A DNA stretch of 64,000 nucleotides from contig NZ_BNEA01000015.1 of assembly GCF_016860525.1 (NCBI RefSeq), forward strand, positions 3,658,001 through 3,722,000, in the 5' to 3' direction. This stretch comes from Streptomyces rubradiris. GTDB lineage: Bacteria; Actinomycetota; Actinomycetes; Streptomycetales; Streptomycetaceae. Shown piece after piece: positions 36,900 through 43,751 of this stretch. Made by a program: the position numbers and the translations under genes. The first letter of the stretch is position 1. Each line of letters opens with the position of its first letter. The notes under the pieces are model-generated. The model saw only the letters and a list, made by a program, of their open reading frames with translations, searched no databases and was not told the DNA's origin.

Positions 36900-37742
36900 A
36901 TGCCGTACACCGCCGAGATCAGCCGGACCAACCCCGGTTGCTTCATCTTCCTCGTGGACCAGTCGGCGTCGATGAGCGATCCCATCGGCAGCGGTGAGGC
37001 GGTGCAGCAGCGCGCCCAGGTCGTTTCGGACGCCATCAACCGGCTGCTGACCGAGCTCTCGGTCAAGTGCGCGAAGGAAGAGGGCGTCCGCGACTACTTC
37101 CACGTCGCGGTGATCGGCTACGGCCACAACCAGGTCGGTTCCGCCTTCACCGGCGCGCTCGCCGGCCGGGACCTCGTACCGCTGAGCGAGATCGCGAACA
37201 ACCCCGCCCGTCTGGAGAGCCGTATGAAGAAGGTTCCGGACGGCGCCGGCGGCCTCGTCGAGACGACCGTTCAGTTCCCCGTCTGGATGGACCCGGTCAC
37301 CAACGGCGGCACTCCGATGACCCGCGCCCTCGGCTACGCCGACTCCCTGGTGGCCCGCTGGGTCGATGAGCACCCGGGCGGTTTTCCGCCCATCGTTCTC
37401 AACCTGACCGACGGCGAGTCCACCGACGGCGACCCCACGAGCGCGGCCATCGGGCTCGCCTCGCACGCCACCGCCGACGGATCAGTGCTCCTGTTCAACC
37501 TGCACGTGTCCGGGGCCGGCGGGACCCCCGTCACGTTCCCGGACAGCGAGGCCGAACTCCCGGACACCTACTCCCGGCTGCTCTTCCACATGTCGAGCGT
37601 GCTGCCCAGCCACATGCGCTCCTACGCCGCTTCGCAGGGCCACCGGGTCAGCGAGACCACACGCGGTTTCGTCTACAACGCCGACATCACCTCCATCGTC
37701 GAGTTCCTCGACATCGGTACGCGCGCCACGGAGCTGCGCTGA
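36900..37742 (+). CDS. TerY-like von Willebrand A domain protein
   Basis: 280 residues, essentially one vWA domain. The metal-ion-dependent adhesion site is complete: DQSAS (Asp20, Ser22, Ser24), the Thr of GGTPMTRAL and the Asp of LNLTDGEST. There is no signal peptide, so it is cytoplasmic. It is followed after five bases by a PP2C phosphatase and then by a kinase with helix-hairpin-helix domain. This is the TerY-P triad described by comparative genomics in tellurium-resistance-like and phage-defence contexts. ATG 36900 follows GGAGGAG by 12 bases. Confidence 0.88.
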   Translation: MPYTAEISRTNPGCFIFLVDQSASMSDPIGSGEAVQQRAQVVSDAINRLLTELSVKCAKEEGVRDYFHVAVIGYGHNQVGSAFTGALAGRDLVPLSEIANNPARLESRMKKVPDGAGGLVETTVQFPVWMDPVTNGGTPMTRALGYADSLVARWVDEHPGGFPPIVLNLTDGESTDGDPTSAAIGLASHATADGSVLLFNLHVSGAGGTPVTFPDSEAELPDTYSRLLFHMSSVLPSHMRSYAASQGHRVSETTRGFVYNADITSIVEFLDIGTRATELR

Positions 37743-37747
37743 TCAGC

Positions 37748-38608
37748 ATGGGCGCACACCCGACGCCCATCGACCTCCACTGCTTCCTGGTGCCCAAGGC
37801 AGGCAGCCTCCCCGAGGAATGTGAGGACGCCACCTACGTCGCGTCCTCACCCGACGAGCATTCCGTCTTCGCCGCCGTGTCCGACGGGGCGTCCGAGAGC
37901 CTGCTCTCCGGAGCGTGGGCCAGGAAGCTCGTACGAGGTGCCGTCGCCTCGATGGCGGCTGCCGACGACCGGCGGCACGACACGGAGAACAGCCGGTCCG
38001 AGTCCTTCGTCGAGGACCTCCTGGCCCGCACCGTCGACCAGTGGGACGGCTACATCGCGGAGTACCGGACCGAGCGGGCGGCCCGCGGCCGGCCCATCAC
38101 CTGGTACGAGCAGCCGGGGCTGGACAAAGGGGCTTTCGCCACGCTCCTGGCCGCCCACGTCCGGGCGGCACCAGCCGTCCCGGAAGACCCCACGGCCCCG
38201 CGGCCTTGGACCTGGCACGCCTTCGCCCTCGGCGACAGCTGCCTCTTCCACCTCCGCGAGGGCCGGCTGATCGCCTCGTTCCCCATCGCGGACGGCGACG
38301 GCTTCGGCATCACCCCGCAGCTGCTCGGCAGCCGCAACCGGGACGCCGCCCTGATCACCGACCGCGCGTCGACCGCGACCGGCGAACTGCGCGCGGACGA
38401 CGAGCTGCTGCTGACGACCGACGCGTTGGCCGCATGGCTGCTCGCACACCCTGAGCTCGCTTCGGGCGGACCCGGCAGACAACTCGGAAAGCTCGCCGAT
38501 CTGGGCGAAGAGACCTTCGCCGAGTGGGTCCAGAGCGAGCGCGACAAGTCCCGGATGCGCAACGACGACGTGGCCCTCATTCGCGTGCGGGTGAAGACGG
38601 AGGGGTAA
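37748..38608 (+). CDS. PP2C-family protein serine/threonine phosphatase (TerY-P triad)
   Basis: 286 residues. PP2C metal-site motifs: ECEDATY near residue 25, FAAVSDGASES (Asp46, Gly47), a central FALGDSCLFHLREGRL strand and the C-terminal MRNDDVALIRV with paired Asp. It is cytoplasmic, with no membrane segments. The insert around 70-140 is lineage specific. Its stop overlaps the kinase start by one base (TAATG), so phosphatase and kinase are made in a coupled way and probably act on the same target, possibly the vWA protein. Confidence 0.88.
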   Translation: MGAHPTPIDLHCFLVPKAGSLPEECEDATYVASSPDEHSVFAAVSDGASESLLSGAWARKLVRGAVASMAAADDRRHDTENSRSESFVEDLLARTVDQWDGYIAEYRTERAARGRPITWYEQPGLDKGAFATLLAAHVRAAPAVPEDPTAPRPWTWHAFALGDSCLFHLREGRLIASFPIADGDGFGITPQLLGSRNRDAALITDRASTATGELRADDELLLTTDALAAWLLAHPELASGGPGRQLGKLADLGEETFAEWVQSERDKSRMRNDDVALIRVRVKTEG

Positions 38609-40797
38609 TGGCGGTCTCCCGCACCGGCGGACCTGCCGCCGGACGGAAATTCCCGACCGGCGCGAACTACGTGGAAACCCTCCAGAACCCCACACTGTGC
38701 TTCGAGGACCCGGACCTCAAGCACGGGACGGTCCAGCAGAGCCCCGTACTCGGCCCGAAGGCGATCTCCGGAAATTTCGCAAGCGTCTTCTCCATCACCG
38801 CCCCGGGCGGACAGCGGTACGCCTTGAAGTGCTTCACCCGCGACAGCAGCACGCTGGAGGCCCGCTACCAGGCCATCAGCGGGCAGCTCGCCGGCCTTGA
38901 GCCCGCCAAGCTGTCCCAGCCCTGGCCGGTCGGCATCGAGTACCTGCCGAGGGGCGTCCTCGTCGCCGGTGAGTGGTACCCGGCCCTGAAGATGGCCTGG
39001 GTGGAGGGCACCAACCTGATCACGTGGATCGAGCGGAACATCCGGGACACGACGGCCGTTCACAAGATGGCTGAACGCTTCGCCGCGCTGGTCGCCGACC
39101 TGGAAAGGCTCGGCGTCGCCCACGGCGACCTCCAGCACGGCAATCTCCTGGTCGCCGCCGACGGCACATTCCGTCTCGTCGACTACGACGGGATGTACGT
39201 GCCCGCTCTGAAGGGGCAGGGCGCCACGGAGAACGGTCACCGCAACTACCAGTCCCCGACGCGTACGAGCGCGGACTTCGGCCCTGCCATGGACCGGTTC
39301 TCGGCCTGGGTCATCTACCTCAGCCTCGTCGCGATCGCCACCGACCCCGCGATCTGGGACCAACTGCACGAAGCCCACGGTGAGTTCCTGATCCTGAAAG
39401 AGGACGACTTCAAGGAACCGCGATCCTCACCGGCCTGGAGCCTGCTGCTGACCCATGCGGACCCGGACCTGCGGGCGCTGGCCGCGCAGACGCACGGGCA
39501 CCTCACGGCGGCCGCGCCGGCAGTACCTCCGCTGACCACGTCAAAGGCGGCCCCGACCCCGCGTCCGGCCCCTGCGGTGAACCAGCAGGGCGGAACCCCC
39601 TCCTGGCTGGCAGGGCACATTCCGCAGCCCCGGAACGCCCCTGCGGCAAGCGGCGCGAGTACGGGTACGGGTACGGCCGCCGGTGCGGGCTTCGCACGCC
39701 GACGCCCCGGAGACATCCTCGCCGGCATCTTCGCGCTGACCGGATCGGCGGCACCGGCCACGCTGACGGCCATCGGCACGCTGCCGACCGGCTCCATGGC
39801 CGCCGCTCAGCTGGGAGCGCTGCTCCTGTCCGGCGGCGCCCTCCACGCCACCCGGCGCTCCCGCCCCGAAGCCCGGGCTTCGAAGGCCCGGATACTGGTG
39901 CTCCGGCAACAGGTGGACGCGTTGGCCGACTCCGTGGCGGCGGCGCAGAAGATCGACCAGGAGATCGAATCCCTGAACGCGGCCGGCGCGAGCCGGGACA
40001 CGGAGATCAGCCGGCAGATCAAGAGCCTGCAGACCCAGCTGCGCGACGAGCAGTCGCGGATCACCGTCAGGCTCAACAAGGAGACCGGCGAACTCAGGAC
40101 CAAGCTGAGCGGTCTCGCCGCCAAGGAGCAGCAGCGACTGGATGCCGCGCTGGCGTCGGCGGTAAGGACGCACATCCAGGACACGCTGCGCCGGACGTCC
40201 GTCCAGGACGTCAAGAAGCTCTCCAACATGGGCAGCGGAACGGTCACGAACCTGATCGCCGCCGGTATCCGCACAGCCGCCGACTTCACGGGGGTCCGGT
40301 ACGTACAGGGCAGCAGACACGGCAATCGTGACGCGTACCTCGTCCGCCCCAACGGATACAAGGTCAAGGTCCCGGGCGTCGGCGAGGTCCGGGCGGCGGC
40401 GCTCGAAAGCTGGCGGGCCTCACTGGAGCAGCGGGCCCGGAAGTCGGCCCCCACCAGTGTGAGCGCCCAGGAACGGGCCGCGATCCGGCAACAGTTCGCC
40501 GCACAGAAGAAGAGGTACGAAACAGACATCACGCAGGCCGAGAGCGCGGCCCGACACGAGCGTGATCAGCTCCAGCAGCGCATCACCACCCGTCTGCAGC
40601 AGATCAACAAGGAGAAGCAGCAGCACCAGGCGACCACCCAGCAGCAGCGCGCGGTGCTGCTTCAGCGCCAGAGCCAACTCGCCGACGCCACCACCACGCA
40701 CGGCCGTCTGGTCACCCAGCTCGCCACGGCCCGCATGGAGCACCGCCGCGCCTATGGCCTGCGCCGATACATACGCTTCGTCACAACGGGCCGTTGA
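38608..40797 (+). CDS. Protein kinase with transmembrane, coiled-coil and helix-hairpin-helix regions (TerY-P triad)
   Basis: 729 residues. Kinase domain 45-295: Gly loop near 54-61, Lys74 in YALKCF, catalytic HGDLQHGNLL (Asp174, Asn179) and the metal Asp in VDYDG (192-196). A Pro-rich linker (300-365) is followed by two hydrophobic segments (about 370-412), a coiled coil (430-515), two helix-hairpin-helix motifs (VKKLSNMGSGTVTNLIAAGI at 535-554; KVKVPGVGEVRAAALESWR at 585-603) and a Gln-rich coiled coil to the end. The HhH pair matches the module on TerY-P kinases. It ties a phosphorylation switch to nucleic acid, perhaps at the membrane. Confidence 0.88.
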   Translation: MAVSRTGGPAAGRKFPTGANYVETLQNPTLCFEDPDLKHGTVQQSPVLGPKAISGNFASVFSITAPGGQRYALKCFTRDSSTLEARYQAISGQLAGLEPAKLSQPWPVGIEYLPRGVLVAGEWYPALKMAWVEGTNLITWIERNIRDTTAVHKMAERFAALVADLERLGVAHGDLQHGNLLVAADGTFRLVDYDGMYVPALKGQGATENGHRNYQSPTRTSADFGPAMDRFSAWVIYLSLVAIATDPAIWDQLHEAHGEFLILKEDDFKEPRSSPAWSLLLTHADPDLRALAAQTHGHLTAAAPAVPPLTTSKAAPTPRPAPAVNQQGGTPSWLAGHIPQPRNAPAASGASTGTGTAAGAGFARRRPGDILAGIFALTGSAAPATLTAIGTLPTGSMAAAQLGALLLSGGALHATRRSRPEARASKARILVLRQQVDALADSVAAAQKIDQEIESLNAAGASRDTEISRQIKSLQTQLRDEQSRITVRLNKETGELRTKLSGLAAKEQQRLDAALASAVRTHIQDTLRRTSVQDVKKLSNMGSGTVTNLIAAGIRTAADFTGVRYVQGSRHGNRDAYLVRPNGYKVKVPGVGEVRAAALESWRASLEQRARKSAPTSVSAQERAAIRQQFAAQKKRYETDITQAESAARHERDQLQQRITTRLQQINKEKQQHQATTQQQRAVLLQRQSQLADATTTHGRLVTQLATARMEHRRAYGLRRYIRFVTTGR

Positions 40798-40820
40798 CCG
40801 CCACTCGCCACGGCGACAGA

Positions 40821-40855
40821 AAACCCCAGGCCACGGGCAATGTGACCTGGGATTT
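40821..40855 (-). terminator. Hairpin beside the left att copy
   Basis: CCCAGG (40825-40830) pairs with CCTGGG (40846-40851), extended by CAC/GTG inside and AAA/TTT outside. It lies just 3' of the tRNA fragment in tRNA orientation, so it is likely the original tRNA-Thr terminator left behind on integration. Confidence 0.65.
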
Positions 40856-40858
40856 CAC

Positions 40859-40902
40859 TGAGCCGCTTTCGGGATTCGAACCCGAGACCTACGCATTACG
40901 AG
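40859..40902 (-). repeat. Left att copy: 44-bp 3' fragment of tRNA-Thr
   Basis: Identical to 43569-43612, which is the 3' 42 bases of the tRNA-Thr gene (T arm, variable region, part of the anticodon arm) plus two flanking bases. The 5' part of the tRNA is absent here. Exact duplication of a tRNA 3' end 2.7 kb away is the signature of a site-specific integration event. Confidence 0.9.
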
Positions 40903-41020
40903 ACCGAGAGCGTTCATGACGTGTAGTACCGCACAGTGCCGCCTGATGACGTTTCTCCTGATCAGACCGTGTGCACTCGGTTTCCCCATGCTGCCTGGTA
41001 CTGCCCCGTCCGAAGGCGTC

Positions 41021-41042
41021 TGTCCACCGGCTGTCCACCGGA
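41021..41042. repeat. Left double TGTCCACCGGC site
   Basis: TGTCCACCGGC followed at once by TGTCCACCGGA. The same 22 bp occur at 43450-43471 near the other end. Likely recombinase arm sites or the coding end of lost integrase genes. Confidence 0.7.
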
Positions 41043-41260
41043 GGGAAACCCCGTTCAGCACGTGGTGAGCACCTGCTGGCACGCTGGCACCGTGAAGACT
41101 CGGCTGGTTCCCTACTCTGACGCGCTTGACTCTTACGCGCTTGCCGAGACCCAACAGTCACTCGTTCCAACAGCTCTCCGGAAAACGAGGTTGCCCCGAG
41201 ATCGGCAGCCGGTGGGGCGTGCCGCGCGGAGGCGGGAGCCCCCGCGCGGCACAGGTTGGG

Positions 41261-41773
41261 TCAGATACCGAACGCAGCGGCGTAGTGGACGGTGCCGCTG
41301 GGGAGCGGGTGGTCGGCGTCGAGGCTGAGTGCCATCAGGGCCTCGTCGGGGACGTCGATAGTCAGGCCGATGCCGTGGTTTGAGGCACGGGTGAACCCGA
41401 ACCGGGGGTAGTAGGCCGGATGGCCGAGGACGACCACGTGGTGCTCGCCCAGCGCATTCGCCGCGGCCAGGGCGGCGCGGATGGCCGCGGTGCCCGCACC
41501 GGTGCGCTGGTGTTCCGGGCGGACGGCGCACGGGGCCAGGCACAGGGCCGGTGTGGTGTCGATGTGGCAGCGGGTCAGCAGGGCGTGGCCCACCGCGTGG
41601 CCGGTCTCGTCCGCTGTGACGAGGGAGAGTCCCTCGATCCAGGCGGTCGGGTCGGCGCGCAGGCTCTCGATGAGGTCGGCCTCCGCCGGGGTGGGGAAGG
41701 CGGCGAGGTTGATATCGCGGATGGCGGGGATGTCGGCGCTGGTTTCGGCGCGCGTGATCCAGGTGTTGCCCAT
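41261..41773 (-). CDS. GNAT-family N-acetyltransferase
   Basis: 170 residues. The GNAT acetyl-CoA site is visible as LAPCAVRPEHQRTGAGTAAI (motif A, Q/RxxGxG/A), with VVVLGHPAYYPRFGFTRAS as motif B. The subfamily resembles YhbS-like predicted acetyltransferases. It is the only apparently intact gene of the element. ATG 41773 has no strong ribosome site; a 21-codon ORF with a strong site lies 80 bp upstream. Confidence 0.88.
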   Translation of the reverse strand: MGNTWITRAETSADIPAIRDINLAAFPTPAEADLIESLRADPTAWIEGLSLVTADETGHAVGHALLTRCHIDTTPALCLAPCAVRPEHQRTGAGTAAIRAALAAANALGEHHVVVLGHPAYYPRFGFTRASNHGIGLTIDVPDEALMALSLDADHPLPSGTVHYAAAFGI

Positions 41774-41853
41774 GACGATGGAAGATCCGTTTCGGAAGAT
41801 GTTCGTGTGATTGCCCCGCAAGCTCACGCTCTCGGCAAGGGCGGGCAGGAGAG

Positions 41854-41919
41854 TCAGGCCACGGCCCGGGACGTGAGGCAGACCCGGGCGCTACGCACGG
41901 TGGCCTTGAGCGCGGTCAT
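41854..41919 (-). CDS. Candidate 21-residue leader peptide upstream of the acetyltransferase
   Basis: Encodes MTALKATVRSARVCLTSRAVA. The ATG at 41919 is preceded by GGGAGGTGAGGTTG, a near-perfect ribosome site, much stronger than that of the acetyltransferase that starts 80 bp downstream. The VCLTSR core recalls the short cysteine-containing leader peptides of actinobacteria. It may couple or attenuate expression of the downstream gene, or be a fragment. Confidence 0.5.
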   Translation of the reverse strand: MTALKATVRSARVCLTSRAVA

Positions 41920-42123
41920 CAACCTCACCTCCCTACTACTCAGCTCCTGATCAAATACGAACACAACAACCATACACGGCTCCGGCTGCCCACCCGCGGT
42001 CGTGCCGGCCGTGCTGCTGTCGAAACGCGTGTACATCTGCATCCGAGTATTCGAATTCAGGCGCCTTCCAATGTGCTGTCGAAGCGCCGTCCATTCTCGT
42101 GGCCAGAGCCACGAGGAGGACAC

Positions 42124-42276
42124 ATGACCGACGACCAGCAGCTCTGGGGGTACCCGGAGGTCGCCGCCCACCTGGAAATCAGTGTCGGAGCAACCCGCAG
42201 CCGAAAGAGCCGGGGGGAGCCTGCCCGCGCCCTGCGACAACTTCTACCTCGCCTCGAACCCGACGCCTGTCCGTGA
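42124..42276 (+). pseudogene. Truncated helix-turn-helix protein
   Basis: The first 30 codons after ATG 42124 (ribosome site GAGGAGG) encode MTDDQQLWGYPEVAAHLEIS and VGATRSRKSRG, a MerR/excisionase-like DNA-binding start common in Streptomyces integrative elements. After about 42215 the frame runs into unrelated sequence that in another frame belongs to an aminotransferase. Probably a deletion joint. Confidence 0.6.
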
Positions 42277-42484
42277 CGCCATCACGAACTACCGGCGCGC
42301 GTTCGACGAGAACCCGCGCAGCTTCCTCGACGACAACATGTTCGCCCGGGAAGAGGACATGCTGTGGCGCTCCGTCCGCGCCGAGGCTGCCGAGTACGTC
42401 GGCGGACAGGCCAGCGAGGTCGCTCTGACCAGCAACACCACCATGGGACTTGCGCTGACCTACAACGGCCTGTTCACAGCCTGA
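42182..42484 (+). pseudogene. N-terminal fragment of a class V PLP aminotransferase
   Basis: The frame holds FYLASNPTPVRDAITNYRRA, FDENPRSFLDDNMFAREEDM and ASEVALTSNTTMGLALTYNG, which match the start of isopenicillin N epimerase-like aminotransferases. It ends at a stop at 42482 before the PLP lysine, so only the first quarter is left. Confidence 0.7.
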
Positions 42485-42711
42485 GCGACGACTTCGCCGT
42501 CCGGAAGGGTAGGTGCCTTGGTCACGGTCTCACCGGGGATGTGTTCGGCACGACCCGGTGCCGGTGCGTGTGCCGTTGAGGACGAGGGGCGAGCGGACTC
42601 CTTGCGACCGGCGTCGGGTGCGTGGCTGTCATCGCTGCTGCAGCCGACGACGGCGAGAACCGCTACGGCGGTCAAAGTGGTCGCGTATGCGAGAGGGCTC
42701 AGCTTTCCCAC
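42460..42711 (-). pseudogene. Lipoprotein fragment
   Basis: From GTG 42711 the frame gives a hydrophobic signal with lipobox VVGC, followed by about 60 low-complexity residues rich in Ser, Ala and Pro. It ends inside the aminotransferase remnant, so the C-terminus has probably been lost. No strong ribosome site. Confidence 0.45.
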
Positions 42712-42842
42712 AGGTACCAGCCTGTGCGGTAGGGGGAGTAGCTGGTCACGGTCTGCTCCGGTGTGACGGGACCCGCCACTCGATGACCAACGGGCGCAGC
42801 CCGCCAACCCGCGCCTCGCAAGGTCATACGTTCGGTCTCACC

Positions 42843-43385
42843 TTCGGTACTGCTTGCGCCAGTTCTCGATCAGGGCGGGCAGTTCGCGGCCCATGTACGC
42901 GTAGAAGTCCTGCATCTCCTGTAGGCGGATGACGGTGAGGGAGCCGCCCGCCGCCGCGTCGATGCCTTCCCGTGCCGCTTCGAGCATGGTGTTCTGCTGG
43001 GACATGAGCGTTGCCCAGGCGCCCTCGCGAAAGCGGTAGTGGTCATGCCGACTGCCGGGGGCGGGACCCGCTCGACCAGGCCGACGGGGATGAGGTGCTT
43101 GATCGCGGTGGACACCGCACCCGAGCTGATGGCGGGCACCGGTGATGTGACCGAGTCAGCGACCGGCCAAGTCGTGGGCGCAGGCGGCCAGGACGGCAGG
43201 TGCGGTGAAGAGCGCGGATGCTGCGGAAGGCTGGTGTGTGGCAGCTGACCAGGCTTGTGCGACCGTGCGATGTCGCGGGCGGTGATGATGCCGGTGAGGT
43301 GCTGGCCGTCCATGACGAGGAGGCACACTCCCCCGAGTGGCTCGAGCTTGCCGCGGCTCCTGGAGCACGAAGGCGCGCTTGGCAC
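42843..43385 (-). pseudogene. Frameshifted CBS-domain and MarR-type regulator remnants
   Basis: Upstream, GGVCLLVMDGQHLTGIITAR is a CBS-domain piece. Downstream, ISSGAVSTAIKHLIPVGLVE is a MarR-type winged-helix piece. After a run of five C near 43068 the matching sequence continues in another frame (HYRFREGAWATLMSQQN to the end of a regulator C-terminus at about 42843). Multiple frame changes show decay. Confidence 0.65.
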
Positions 43386-43449
43386 CGCTCGGCCGACGAA
43401 CGCCCTCAGACGTCCGCTCGTCGACCGTGCCGCATGCTCGTTGTCCGCA

Positions 43450-43471
43450 TGTCCACCGGCTGTCCACCGGA
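43450..43471. repeat. Right double TGTCCACCGGC site
   Basis: Same 22 bp as 41021-41042, direct orientation, 97 bp from the right att copy. Confidence 0.7.
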
Positions 43472-43531
43472 AGCGATCATGGCGCTTGCCCGAGGGGCCT
43501 CTACCTCTGCGGACCGATCTTGAGAAGCATA

Positions 43532-43564
43532 AGGCCCAGGTCAGACGATGTCTGTCCTGGGCCT
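43532..43564 (-). terminator. tRNA-Thr terminator hairpin
   Basis: AGGCCCAGG (43532-43540) pairs with CCTGGGCCT (43556-43564), with an inner AGAC-GAT-GTCT stem. It lies directly 3' of the tRNA gene. Confidence 0.8.
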
Positions 43565-43568
43565 AATG

Positions 43569-43612
43569 TGAGCCGCTTTCGGGATTCGAACCCGAGACCT
43601 ACGCATTACGAG
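43569..43612 (-). repeat. Right att copy inside tRNA-Thr
   Basis: 44 bp identical to 40859-40902, covering the 3' 42 bases of the tRNA and two bases beyond it. Confidence 0.9.
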
Positions 43613-43644
43613 TGCGTTGCTCTGGCCATCTGAGCTAAAGCGGC
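43571..43644 (-). tRNA. tRNA-Thr (CGU anticodon)
   Basis: Read on the minus strand: acceptor GCCGCTT pairs with AAGCGGC; D arm with AGCTCAG and AGAGC; anticodon stem ACGCA and TGCGT around the loop CTCGTAA, giving anticodon CGT; T arm TCGGG-TTCGAAT-CCCGA. No CCA is encoded. The 3' half is the integration site of the element to the left. Confidence 0.95.
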
Positions 43645-43713
43645 GTGCTGCTCGCACCATGGTGCGATCGGCAACGTCGGTAAGTCTACACAGTTTCCGA
43701 GGGTGCTTCGTAC

Positions 43714-43742
43714 CCACCCCGGAGCGGAGGGGCCCGGGGTGG
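43714..43742 (-). terminator. Possible terminator after the secreted peptidase gene
   Basis: Nine-base arms, 43714-43722 and 43734-43742 (CCACCCCGG and CCGGGGTGG), around an 11-base loop, ten bases past the stop at 43752. Confidence 0.6.
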
Positions 43743-43751
43743 GGGGTGAGG

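Larger units (their letters stand above)
40798..41260. other. Left boundary of the tRNA-Thr element
   Basis: Contains a hairpin, the left copy of the 44-bp tRNA-derived repeat (40859-40902) and a double TGTCCACCGGC site (41021-41042). No gene is supported. Confidence 0.75.
40859..43612. mobile_element. Decayed integrative element at tRNA-Thr
   Basis: 2.7 kb bounded by the 44-bp direct repeats. No integrase gene remains. It contains an acetyltransferase, a small leader-like ORF and fragments of an HTH protein, a class V aminotransferase, a lipoprotein and a CBS/MarR gene. Double TGTCCACCGGC sites lie 118 bp inside the left repeat and 97 bp inside the right repeat. Confidence 0.8.

Noticed and set aside
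40859..40902. Second tRNA gene
   Set aside because: Only the 3' part is present; there is no acceptor 5' strand, D arm or complete anticodon arm.
40855..41154. Minus-strand frame ending in tRNA-derived residues, possible integrase end
   Set aside because: The last residues come from translating the tRNA fragment; no integrase catalytic motif is seen.
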